From Zanthoxylum bungeanum (taxonomy: Eukaryota > Streptophyta > Magnoliopsida > Sapindales > Rutaceae): DNA of 64,000 nucleotides. The position numbers were made by a program, and so were the translations under genes. Location: contig SKCR01041831.1 in NCBI GenBank assembly GCA_019454045.1, positions 78,365-142,364 on the forward strand, in the 5' to 3' direction. The notes beneath the pieces were generated by a model. That model was not told where the DNA came from, ran no database searches, and worked only from the letters and a program-made list of their open reading frames with translations. This document shows, one piece after another, positions 9,140 through 20,342 of the stretch; position 1 is the stretch's first letter; each line of letters starts with the position of its first letter.

Positions 9140-10193
9140 AAAGTGCGAGTAATACGTCATCGGTGAATCTTCAGGAACCGACCCATGAGATCTCCGGATA
9201 TGTTGGCAGTAAATACGATCGTCGGACTGTCCGAACACGTAAGTACCTCGTACTACGTTTATATCGACTTACAAGACAAGGTTAGCCTCTAGCAAAACGC
9301 CATGCCTACCCAATTCTCCAGAAATATTCTTACAGGAATATATAGATTGTATCAAGCGTAGTATACCGTAGTATTGTGTATATCGGCCCAGTATCGGATA
9401 ATCACGTGCTAGGGCTGGGGCTGGATAAGTGTCTGCCCCGTCCGAAGCACATGTCGGATGTCTGGTAACATAGTCTCTATAATCGGATATACATGACCTG
9501 GTCACAATATCCCGATTGGTTGCGCAACACTCAAGAGCACTAGTACCATATCCTGCGTGACATCAACTCCAATATGACTGAAGTGACACTTCCGTCTTGA
9601 CATCACACCCAATACACTACGACTCTCTGATAAACCCAGAAGCGGTGTACCCAGAATCGGTTAAAGCCCTGTACCACCAAGACCAAAGTCTACCGATTAT
9701 CGCAAGTATTAGCGATGCAAGTCTCAGGTTAAGACTATACACACCTACCTCGATTTCGGCCTCCCATAGACACATAGTCATAATACCAATGGGATTCCGA
9801 GGGGTCTATCCAGAGCGAAGCTGTTTCCCGTACCATCGGTGAAACACGACCTCCTATCGCACTTGCATAAGTATCCAATACTTATATATATGAGAACTAT
9901 GCCGTTGTGCCCTCACAACGCGCACAAGTGCAATACTAGCCTATTCCGCATTATCGATGTCCAGTCTCGATAATACTTCGGCTAGGGATATTTAATGATT
10001 AATCCTTCGGGGATTGATACTGTCTCATATCATCTCAATCCAGGAACTAATCATATGGACCTCTCTTCATTTATACATCTATGGTGATCTAATCACAAAT
10101 GATGAGAGTGCAATTTCCTTGTCACATAGTTAATTTGTACAGCAACACCGTGATCTGTACAAATAGTGACGCTATGGGTCATATTATCCAACA

Positions 10194-10207
10194 ATCTCCC
10201 ACTTGGC
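10194..10207 (-). other. Polypurine tract of A
   Basis: The minus strand reads GCCAAGTGGGAGAT directly before the LTR. This is the standard copia plus-strand primer and is identical in type to those of C and D. Confidence 0.85.
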
Positions 10208-12330
10208 ACATAGCCAGTCACTCGAGTGTCTAACACCCGAACTATGTACAATTCGCTCAAATTGCTGAGGAAATGTTTTCGTCAGCGGATTTGCTTAATT
10301 ATCGTCTGACGCGATTTACACGATCATCACATCGCCACGATGTATGATCCGAACGAATCAGATGATATAGAAGTATATATCTGGATCGTCGATGAGACCT
10401 TTAATTCTTTAGCCTGTGCTGACGCCTAGCTCAGCTGCTAACAGAACTATATCTAATCTAATTAGATTTATTATCGATCAAATGGCTTTTATTGCTGCCT
10501 CAGCTGCAGCAATAATCCGCATTTGTTGTTAATTCGGCAACAGTTATCTTGCTCGGAATATTTCCAGCTCACTGTCCCAGTGTTCAAACTTTATAGTACC
10601 GCAGTATTTACCGGTTTGGAAACTTGCAGCAGTGATCCCAGTCACTTCAAGTTCTCCATCTCCATAGTTTAAGACAGCATCCTTAGTTCTCTAAGATACT
10701 AACGGATGTTCCTAACATCAATCCAGTGACTATCACTCGGATTGTCCTGTTTGTGAATCCATATGCTCAAAGCGTATGATACACCAGGTCTTGTACATTT
10801 TTCAATGTACGGTTCCACGGAGAGTATTTCGAAAGCCAAGCTTTCGCCGACATTTTTATTTTTATGGGAATATCATTTCCAAGAAATGACGTATTATCAT
10901 TATTTTATAGGACAGCCACTGTCAGTGCGCTCCCACTAACCCTCTTATTTACACTAGAATCATTTTCGTTTTGAATTAAATCATACACCATTATGATTGC
11001 ATCAAAATGATAATTCCAAGAACTTATGCTCGCGTCAACAAGCATCATCCAAATGGATCTACAGTGGCAATAGGTAAAAGGTTGAATCGTAATCAATCAC
11101 AATGTCGATAACGATACATTTCCGTTAAAAGCCTAGCTTTATACGTTGGTATATTGCCATCCATGTACGTCTTCCTTGAAGACTTATAGTACCAATAGGC
11201 ACAATGCCTTGTGGTACATCAACTAGTATCCAAACTTATTGATATACATGGAATCCATTTCGGACTCATGACACTTTGTCATAATAGGGAGTCGATACCT
11301 CGTATCACTTCCTTTGTTCTTGTGTATTCGAAGATTAATGGTATAGTTTCATCCTTGATGAATTATATATGTTCCATTAAGATTCAGTGCCTAGAACAGT
11401 ATTACTCCGATTTTCATCGAGTTATACTATCCTCCCACTTACCACTGCATATCGGTATTCCTCTTAGGAAAACCGCATGGAGAGCAACAATCACATTGTT
11501 CTCATGTGAGATGTATAAGTACTATACTTATGGTTTCCCATAGGATAACCTATATTGGCACTTATCCAATTTGGGTCCTTAGTTTGGTATCATCCAAACG
11601 TTATGCCTAGCATACCCAAATTGTCAGGAATGAGAAACCTCGTTTCTTTCCTGTTCATATCCTATACGATATCTGTCAAACAGATTTATATGGAACCTTA
11701 TTCTAAATAAGTTTAGCACTGTTAATACATATCCTGTTGAAGGAAAACGTAGCTCAGAGCGACTCGCGAAAACCTAATCATGTCCAACAAAACTTGGTTT
11801 TTAGTTCTGACACACCGTCTAACTGACGTGTCTCGTTAATTGTGTCCTAGACAACAATGCCACAAATAAGTCTCTATTGATCAAATCAATTTGAGCTATT
11901 TATTTGTCAATTTATATGTTTGAGATTTTTATTATATTCAAAATATAAATTCTGTTATTTATATCTAATATATTTATCTCAGTATCATCTTTATATAATA
12001 AAACACTCAGTGTTCTATAATATAAAGGTTTTATCCGCAACGGATTAAACACTGATAAAGAGATAATGTCTCTAGTCAAACTAGTTACATTATAACAGTT
12101 CCTAATTCAAGTACATACCCGAAGGGTAGTTCCTAAACTTAGGTATCTACGGTCGAAACAGCGACTTTCGTCCCGTTTCCGATTCGCAGAGCAATCTCAG
12201 CTTGAAGTCAGTATCCTGCTCAAACAGATTCTGAATATCAATACATATATTTTATGTACCACACTAAGTATTTAAAATCTAATTTCAATACTAGCTGTGA
12301 ACATAACTAAGACAAACATTTTTAAAGTTA
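10208..12330 (-). pseudogene. Dead copia pol of A (RNase H, RT, integrase and protease relics)
   Basis: Read on the minus strand, right to left. Protease relic: about 12150-12300 (the DTG-x-G-T-H region is unreadable). Integrase: the histidine zinc region is at about 11838-11890, then a junction at about 11830-11840 where roughly 420 bases present in D are missing, then a tail to about 11740. RT relic: about 10860-11180. RNase H relic: about 10270-10600, where AAEAA and FHLIR-type phrases can still be picked out. The YVDD motif is replaced by an NND-like string, as in C and D. Stops and frameshifts are throughout and no frame exceeds about 110 residues. It cannot make a working enzyme. Confidence 0.75.
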
Positions 12331-15300
12331 GAGCCTCGCCCTTTCTTTAATTCCTTCGTGTCTTCCATATCCAAATGGTAGTCACTTTGGGATATGTCAA
12401 TTATCCTTTTAATATTTTAGGAACCTTAGGCCAAGCCTTGGGTTTTTAGAATATTGAAAGGAATGTGCACCTCGTGCTACATGCCCAATTGCAAACTTTG
12501 ACTTTACATGAATAGCCATTAATTCTCCAAGAATTATAAATTGCAATTTTAATACTTCTTAAATCCAAAATTAGATTTATGACAAGTATATTAAATTAAG
12601 CATTAAAGTCATCATCACAAAAATCTTCCAAAGATTTTATGCTCTACTTATCTTGCTTAATTTTGGGCTAAAGGTATAATGAGTTATTTTATCAAATAAA
12701 GTAACCTATTATTTATTCCCAATTTGAAAATTAAATCATTTAAAATATTTTAATCCTAGATTATATTTTAAATATCCAACTTTTCAATTTTATCTTGATT
12801 ACAATAGTCCAACTATTTAATCAACGATTAGTGGTACTTTATATATTATAATGATTATAATAGTCCAACTATATAATCAAATATAATCCAAATTAATTAA
12901 CCTCAATTACATTGATTACTATAATCCAATTATAAAATCAACTGTAAACTGAAATTAATTAATTCAAATATATTGATTAATATAATCCAATTATATATAA
13001 TCAAATATAATACAGTCCAACTGTTTATTAAAACAACAATTTAAATATTAGTCTAACTAACATTTAATCTAATGACGAAATAATTTAAATGAGCGCATAC
13101 GGCGAGTAATTGAACGAGTATTGCAAATTCAATTCTTGCCTCCCACTATTTTTCGTCGAGCCTCTAACCCTCTGTCGAGTACTCGGGAAACCGTGTTTCC
13201 TAGTGGGCTAGGATCCCGTTAAATATCACACAATCTTGACTTTGGCCAACAAATTGTATGATAATTAACTAGGTAGATCTCGAAGATCAATTGGATCTCA
13301 TCCAACTCCTAGATCCAGTAGGTGGACATCCAAGTCCCAAACATATATCTTATATATGCCTATACATCGAATGTATACCCTAACCTTTTTCCTCTGAATC
13401 AACTAGGCCTTGGCTTTGGCACAACAAACTAGTGATCCCAGTCAAGCGCGGACCCATTGACATGGAAGCTTCGTAATCAATGTCAATGGACAAGAAGTGG
13501 TCTTGACTTTGGCCAACAAACCACAACTTGGACACGACACCGATATGGAACAAAGCCTCGTGATTAAAACACATCTTTGATGGACAAGGGCTTGACTTTG
13601 GCCAAAACCCTGCCAATCTCGGATCTTGAGTAAGAATCACTCAATGGAAGGAAAAACGCATGATATTTAACGAGGGTTTTTCGCGTGCAAATTGGCTACC
13701 AATTTAATTATCTTTGTTAAGGTCTCATCATCATACACCCTTAAGCATGCATTCTAAACACATAATAAAGCGAGTATGAAATAAAATAATAATGATATGC
13801 GGATGGATATTTTACATTGATCCTAGATCAAATCTCTCACTTTCTCTCTCCCGCTAGCACTTGTATTACTTCTACCCGTTACACTACACTTCTAAAGAAA
13901 CCTCTTTTACATGGAGGGGAATAGGTGAGAAGAGAATACAAAGAAATAAGAGATAAGGCTGGACACGCAGGTCCAATTTAATAAATCAAATTTATTACAA
14001 TTTCCAAAATCGCCCAACCCGACTAATATCCATCCGATATACATTATTCAAACATCACAACCATGTATTCATACAAGCATGTTATCAATCAATCAATCAA
14101 ATTAATTAATCTTGAATATTAGTGATCATCCAATGTTCAAACAAAGATTTGATTTTTGTTCGAGTCAAACTCGTTTTGCGAACACGTACTCAAAGTACAA
14201 TTTCTACGAATTAAATTAAATTACATAATTAAATCCAATTTAATACGTATTTAATTCTAATTCATTATTTAATTCCAAATTAAATATTACACTTTATTAA
14301 CGAACCTTTACGACTTAAATTCCAAATTTAATCGCAACGGGTCTCAAAGCCCGACTAACATCTAATGTTTTATTTAATTAAAGTCCAATGGGCTTTTAAT
14401 TAATTTCTATAGGCGTGGACTTTTGGTCAACTCGGGTCAAACCGAACAACCAAAATCCAATCCGGGAGTTACCCCATAAGCCTTAAATTAATTTTGGCCC
14501 ATTAGGCCCAATTAAATAATTAAGGTCCATTAAGTCATAATTGGACCTTTTGGATTCGGTTTTGGGCCTAATTGGATCCAACCAATTTTGCCTAAACCCA
14601 ACTTTGTTACAACAAAGCCCAAAAGCCCAATTACAACCTAACAAGCCCAATTTCCAAAATCAAGCCAAATTAATTAACTTATAAAATTCCAAATTTCACA
14701 ATTAATTAACCTAAGTGTAATACACAATCAATTACCCAATTAACATTTCTATCAAGTCTCGGCAATTAGGGGTTTTTCAATTCGATTCGGTTTCAATCCA
14801 ATTGAGTCCACAATCTTAATTTCCCAAATCAATTCAATTCATCCAATGAATTAAAACAAAAAATCACAAAGAATTTCATGTTCATAAGATTCGGCCAAGC
14901 CACTTTAAAAGGGAAAAATGTTCCAAATCAAAATTCAATCCAATTGAACTTCAAAACAACATTAACCAATTGTTTTAAGTCATCCAATGATCAAAAAAAA
15001 ACAAATTACCAAGACATTAGGGTTATGCAATTTTCGGCCAAGCCTTCAATTTGGGGAAAATTGAATCCAATCCAATTTCATGAAATTGATCACACACAAT
15101 CTCAATTAAACATGTTCTAAGCATACTTAAACATCCAATTCAATAAAAACATGCTCAAACACATTTTACCCAATTTCAAGTTTCATGTTCAACCTAAAGA
15201 ATTGGGGAAAATTGATCTAATCCAATTTTCTTGAAATTGATCATGCACAACTTCAATTCAACCTCATTCAAGCATACTTCATCAAACAATTCAACCAAAT

Positions 15301-15514
15301 CATGCCTAAATCGAGTTTACCCAAATTAAAGTTTTGACCAAAATAAGCAAATTGGGGAAAATCAATCCAATCAATTTTTTATCAAATTGATTACATATAA
15401 CTCAAATTCAATCAAATATAAGCATTCTTAAAGAATCAATTTGTCAGAATCAAGCTAAAATCAAAAAGCCCCAAATTTGCTCAAGAACCCTAATTCGGTT
15501 TTCATGCATCAAAA
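12331..15514 (-). other. Leader and gag-relic region of A
   Basis: Non-coding. In element orientation (right to left) the order is: an AT-rich start; tracts of repeated GGCCCAATT/GGGCTT (about 14380-14660); four triloop inverted repeats (14315-14331, 14266-14286, 14230-14242, 13980-13996); a conserved block rich in CTCTCTC-like and GGACCTGC motifs (13840-13990); repeated CTTGACTTTGGCCAA (13231, 13501, 13591); AT-rich A/T blocks (12700-13080); and a trace of the gag zinc-knuckle region (about 12350-12400). The 86-residue frame at 13380-13640 is an artefact of the repeats. Confidence 0.65.
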
Positions 15515-15526
15515 GCTCTGATACCA
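15515..15526 (-). other. Initiator-Met tRNA primer-binding site of A
   Basis: The plus strand GCTCTGATACCA is the reverse complement of TGGTATCAGAGC. One base separates it from the LTR, the same spacing as in C and D. Confidence 0.9.
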
Positions 15527-15527
15527 T

Positions 15528-17676
15528 TGAAAGTGTTCAATCAAAGTCCCAAGGATCACAAACATGCATAAAAAACCACATATGAACACATCAAAGGAGG
15601 TGCGGAATATACTCACATTGAATTCGGTTTTGATGAATGAAGAACAAGGTGCGATTTTGTCTCCCTCCAAGCTCGGCAATGGCTTTGTGAATGCTGTGGA
15701 CGCACGGTGGGGCTGGTTCGGCTTCCTCCTGTTCGGCCATTGATGAGATCCATTGAAGCTCCAAGCTTCAAGCTTCCAAGCTCATGAAGCACCCACACCA
15801 CCCACACCACTTCCTACACCTGTATTACTCAAGTGTGCTAGCACTAAGTCTTGAAATCTTCAATTTTGCTTCTCATTAATTCTCGGCGCAGAAAACAGAG
15901 AGAGAAGAAGAAGAAAAACGGCTTCAAGCCGAGAGAGAAAAAGGGAGAAGAAAGAAAGGACCGTATGTCCTTTGCATGTGAGAGAGAGATGATAAGTTAG
16001 AAAATAAAAAAATGTAAAAAGGTTTATTTAATTTCCAAAATTATTAATAAACCATTTACTTTTTATTAAAATAAAGCAAAAGCTTTCAATCATCTTATCA
16101 CCCATCATTTTACTTTTTACTTTAAGTCACATCACATCACTTTAATAAAGTGACATGTTGTCAAGTCACATCACTCAAAGTGACAATTGATTTGACGATT
16201 GACGCGACTAACGATTTGACGCTTGATGTGACTCGCGTGCCGCGCTCGAATTCGAAATGCGAATGCGCTCGCAATCACTCGGGCTCGGGTTCGCTAATTC
16301 CAAATTAACGAATTTTCCGTCGCGTCGTAATTAAGTGATTACGCCTAGCGAATTCACTATTCACGTCGCTAACGAATTAATTCTAAATTAATTCGTTCGC
16401 CCGAATTAAAATCTAATTTTAATTCCGCGTCGAAATCCAATTTCGATTAATATATCAAATATATTAATTTTATCGATTAATTCCAAATTAATCGTTCTCT
16501 CTCTTTAACGATATTTTATCCGAGATAAAATATCTCCGTAATTAATCCCAGATTAATTTTCTCTCTCATCGAATAATCCCAGATTAATTCTATCTCTCTC
16601 TTCTAATTAATCCCAGATTAATCAAAGTGCGAGTAATACGTCATCGGTGAATCTTCAGGAACCGACCCATGAGATCTCCGGATATGTTGGCAGTAAATAC
16701 GATCGTCGGACTGTCCGAACACGTAAGTACCTCGTACTACGTTTATATCGACTTACAAGACAAGGTTAGCCTCTAGCAAAACGCCATGCCTACCCAATTC
16801 TCCAGAAATATTCTTACAGGAATATATAGATCTGTATCAAGCGTAGTATACCGTAGTATTGTGTATATCGGCCCAGTATCGGATAATCACGTGCTAGGGC
16901 TGGGGCTGGATAAGTGTCTGCCCCGTCCGAAGCACATGTCGGATGTCTGTAACATAGTCTCTATAATCGGATATACATGACCTGGTCACAATATCCCGAT
17001 TGGTTGCGCAACACTCAAGAGCACTAGTACCATATCCTGCGTGACATCAACTCCAATATGACTGAAGTGACACTTCCGTCTTGACATCACACCCAATACA
17101 CTACGACTCTCTGATAAACCCAGAAGCGGTGTACCCAGAACCGGTTAAAGCCCTGTACCACCAAGACCAAAGTCTACCGATTATCGCAAGTATTAGCGAT
17201 GCAAGTCTCAGGTTAAGACTATACACACCTACCTCGATTTCGGCCTCCCATAGACACATAGTCATAATACCAATGGGATTCCGAGGGGTCTATCCAGAGC
17301 GAAGCTGTTTCCCGTACCATCGGTGAAACACGACCTCCTATCGCACTTGCATAAGTATCCAATACTTATATATATGAGAACTATGTCGTTGTGCCCTCAC
17401 AACGCGCACAAGTGCAATACTAGCCTATTCCGCATTATCGATGTCCAGTCTCGATAATACTTCGGCTAGGGATATTTAATGATTAATCCTTCGGGGATTG
17501 ATACTGTCTCATATCATCTCAATCCAGGAACTAATCATATGGACCTCTCTTCATTATACATCTATGGTGATCTAATCACAAATGATGAGAGTGCAATTTC
17601 ATTGTCACATAGTTAATTTGTACAGCAACACCGTGATCTGTACAAATAGTGACGCTATGGGTCATATTATCCAACA
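15528..17676 (-). repeat. 5' LTR of A, with second hairpin array
   Basis: Same length (2149 bp) and ends as the 3' LTR. The hairpin array lies at 16373-16623, with the same stems and CNA spacers. A small tandem expansion, CACCCACACCACC-like at 15788-15812, is absent from the other copy, and there are compensating indels elsewhere. The right end abuts TAGAC and O's LTR. Confidence 0.92.
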
Positions 17677-18116
17677 TAGACACTTTTTGTACCCTAGGTC
17701 ATAGGTGGGGATAAAGTGAGGCGAGTGATCGTATTTTATGTAAATTGCATACACAATGTGTATATATATCTTTCCTCGCATTTGGGGGCTTGGCCTATTG
17801 CTAGATGTCAACCTTGGTCATTGAAATCGAACGACCATTTGATCAGAGGATAATTTATGTTCAACTAAATTATCACGATTCATTTCATGTCCAAATTGAA
17901 GGGACCCCAAAATGTCACACACAACAAAGTCGAAATCAATGGTTAACAGTGCACAGTACATATTTAACAGCATATATGATTGCTGTAGGAATTGTTCATA
18001 AATGGTTCAATGTGTTTAATTATTGAAAAGATTATTTATGAGGTTCCATAGTGGCTTAGGGATTGGTGAATGACGATAGGGGCACTTTGGAAATTGGAAT
18101 AAATAGATTAAAAAAA

Positions 18117-18168
18117 TACTATTCATGTGAATAGTAACACATGAATAGTACCGCGTGAATGGTAAAAT
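18117..18168. repeat. Clustered ACTATTCA / TGAATAGT dyads in O's LTR
   Basis: ACTATTCATGTGAATAGT is an 18-base palindrome, followed by further (A)TGAATAGTA copies spaced 13-16 bases apart. The same cluster is at about 51610-51660 in the 3' LTR. It lies roughly 170-220 bases upstream of the TATA box. Confidence 0.8.
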
Positions 18169-18332
18169 TTTTTTATTTAATTTTGTTATTTGTTTTGAAT
18201 TTCAATTCGGCCCAAACTCTTATTAGTGTTTTATAATCTCATTAAACCACTAAATTAAGATCCAATGGCTAAGATTAAATTGGCTTTTATCCCACATCGG
18301 ATTCTTAATTAGTTTTGTTGTCTTTGGAGCAC

Positions 18333-18340
18333 TATATAAA
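18333..18340 (+). promoter_or_regulatory. TATA box of O's 5' LTR
   Basis: TATATAAA in the context GAGCACTATATAAACCC, identical in the 3' LTR at 51828-51835. It is a strong plant TATA box 566 bases before the LTR end and marks the probable U3/R region. Confidence 0.75.
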
Positions 18341-18907
18341 CCCAAAGAATTCTTCACAAATTTTTTCACCAAACCTTTCAAATTTTGGGTTTATACAAGT
18401 GAGCAACTCTAAAGTTTTAAGAGTAAGCCACTGATTTTGAGGATCCTTAAGTCTAATTGACTAGATGAACCTCGAGTTAAAAGTTTCGAGGTATTTGCCT
18501 AGGCTAGCACCAAGGGTAAAATACCCGTGCACTGAAGGCGTAGTCTTACCGTTGAGATTTGGATTTGGTGTGTGCATCTTTGGAGGCCACACACTTGGGT
18601 GGCTCTTTGGAACGTGGAAGAGCTTGCTGAGTTCGAGAAAAAGCTTGTAGATTGGAGGGAGGACTGGAGGAGTCTACGATTCAAGTAAGTCTTTTTCTTT
18701 CTTTATTTTAATTAGAGTTCTTATGAAAGTTAGCATGTTTAGGTTTATGTTCTTTGCATGTTTTATGAGTTTTATGCTTAGAATGTATAGTAACATGCCT
18801 AGGCTTGTAGAATAATCAAGACAAATGGGTCTTGGGCAAAGGGAAAGCGGCATCATAATTTGAATTATTTATTTTTCCGTTGCGCACTCGCGGCCGCTTC
18901 CTAACAG

Positions 18908-18919
18908 TGGTATCATCGC
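18908..18919 (+). other. Primer-binding site of O, mutated
   Basis: TGGTATCATCGC follows the LTR by one base. The first eight bases match the initiator-Met tRNA complement TGGTATCAGAGC and the rest has drifted. Confidence 0.75.
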
Positions 18920-19527
18920 GCCGTTTTTGTTTTGATTAGTTCTCACTCATTTGAACTCGAAATTGGGTGTTTAAAAGCTCGTTGGAAATCTAACACCCTG
19001 AAATTAATTTTAGGTACTAGTTTTGCATGATTTGGTTAAGATTTGAATTGTGAAATTGTATTTAAAGTTCACGCGTCTACAGAAAAACGTGAATAGTAAA
19101 TTTATTTGATTAAAATAAAATGCAATATCATAATTAAATATTAATCAAAGTTATTTAATGCCTAAAATAATTCCAACATATTAAAACTCATATGCTTGAT
19201 GATTCTATGTATGATTAGAATTGGCATGATTATTTTAGGGTGCAAGCATCTAGAGACTTTCTAAGAAATAGAGAGTGTATTGCTTATCCCTTAGCTAAGT
19301 AATTATTCCGTGATGAACTTAGAGATTATTACCTTTAAGGCTAATAAATATAAATCACTTGTTTATAATAAAAGACATTATAAAAGATACAAGTGGGGTG
19401 GGACCAAGGCGTTAATAAAACTTTCCAAACTAAAGTTAATTTAACCAAAGGTATTACTAGAGTTAGATAATGATTTCACTCACTACCTTTTTATAGCCAA
19501 AAGGAAAAGATGTGAAGACATCTAGAT
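18920..19527 (+). other. Leader of O, part 1
   Basis: Untranslated leader between primer site and gag, AT-rich, with no frame of note. It is interrupted at 19528 by element B and resumes at 26088. Confidence 0.7.
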
Positions 19528-20342
19528 AATTATTATGAAAGTCGCTTGTGAATTAATTCTAAATTAATTCTTTCGCGCGAATTAAAATCTAATTTTAATT
19601 CCGCATTGAAATCTAATTTCAATTAATATATCTAATATTTTATTTTAGCCCAATCAAATAAATTAAATAGTAAAATCCAATTTCACTATTAAATTTATTT
19701 TACCGATTAATTCTAAATTAATCACGTTCTCTCTTCTCGACGAATTTAATCCCAGATAAATTTTCGACGCAATTAATCCTAGATTAATTCTCTCTATGAT
19801 AATTAATTCCCAGATTAATTATTGTCGGAATTAATATTAGATTAATTTTTCTCTCTCTCATAATTAATCCTAGATTAATTCTGCTCGAGTCAAACGTCAT
19901 CGGTGAATCTTTGGGAGGCGACCCAAGAGATCCCTGGATATGTTGGCAGTAAATATGGTCATCGGACTATCCGAATATGTGCGTACCCGGTACCACATTT
20001 CTACCGATTTACAAGACATGGTTGGCTTCTAGCAAAGCACTGTGCCTATCCAATTCTCCAGAAATATATTAACATAGAATATACATAATCTTTATCAAGC
20101 GTAATATACAAAGTATTGCGTATTACGATCTAGTATCGGATGTCACATGCAAGGCCTGGGGCTGGAATTGTGTCTGCCCCGTACGAAACATATATCGGAT
20201 AACAAGCAACTAGTCCGTTTAATCGGATAATCATGACCTTGTCATATTATCCCGATAGTTGCAGCATAAGAGAGTACCAGTTCTGTATCCCTGCGTGATC
20301 ATCATCTCCATATGACTGAAGTGATACTTCCATCTTGACATC
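19528..20342 (-). repeat. Truncated 3' LTR of B
   Basis: Collinear with 24690-25506 of B's other LTR, so it lacks the first ~590 bases on the left. On the right, the LTR joins RNase H-region DNA directly at a CATCACA string (20339-20346) and the rest of the LTR plus the polypurine tract are gone. It holds a hairpin array (19550-19880), including an arm pair of about 21 bases around CCA at about 19674-19676. Confidence 0.85.

Larger units (their letters stand above)
8045..10193 (-). repeat. 3' LTR of A
   Basis: On the plus strand it starts TGAAAGTGTTC and ends TTATCCAACA (TG...CA). It is near-identical to 15528-17676, differing mainly by small indels around 8160-8480. The inferred U3 contains the hairpin array at 8888-9139. 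The short frames here (for example 8002-8325, 9597-9842) recur only as LTR shadows and are not genes. Confidence 0.92.
8045..17676 (-). mobile_element. Copia-derived element A, minus orientation, in O's 5' LTR
   Basis: Two LTRs of 2149 bp each (8045-10193 and 15528-17676) flank a 5.3-kb interior, with duplication TAGAC at 8040-8044 and 17677-17681. The primer site (15515-15526) is at the right and the polypurine tract (10194-10207) at the left, so the element reads leftward. The interior has recognisable but dead RNase H, RT and protease relics, a deletion in integrase and almost no gag. It belongs to one family with B, C and D: shared LTR ends, leader, and lesions in pol. Confidence 0.92.
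17682..18906 (+). repeat. 5' LTR of O, part 2
   Basis: Continues O's LTR after element A and is collinear with 51173-52401. Contains the ACTATTCA palindrome cluster, the TATA box, a transcribed leader-type segment and the end GCGGCCGCTTCCTAACA. The small frames at 17805, 18465 and 18674 (minus) recur in the 3' LTR but look like LTR DNA without domains. Confidence 0.92.

Noticed and set aside
9597..9842. 81-residue frame repeated in A's two LTRs and, in reverse, in C and D
   Set aside because: Repeated because the LTR is repeated. In B, C and D it is broken by indels, and nothing suggests coding constraint.
13380..13640. 86-residue minus-strand frame with partial relatives near 31681 and 37458
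   Set aside because: Related frames in C and D made it look conserved, but it sits in the leader. The similarity follows from the shared TTGGCCAAAGTCAAG repeats, and the frames differ in start, stop and register.
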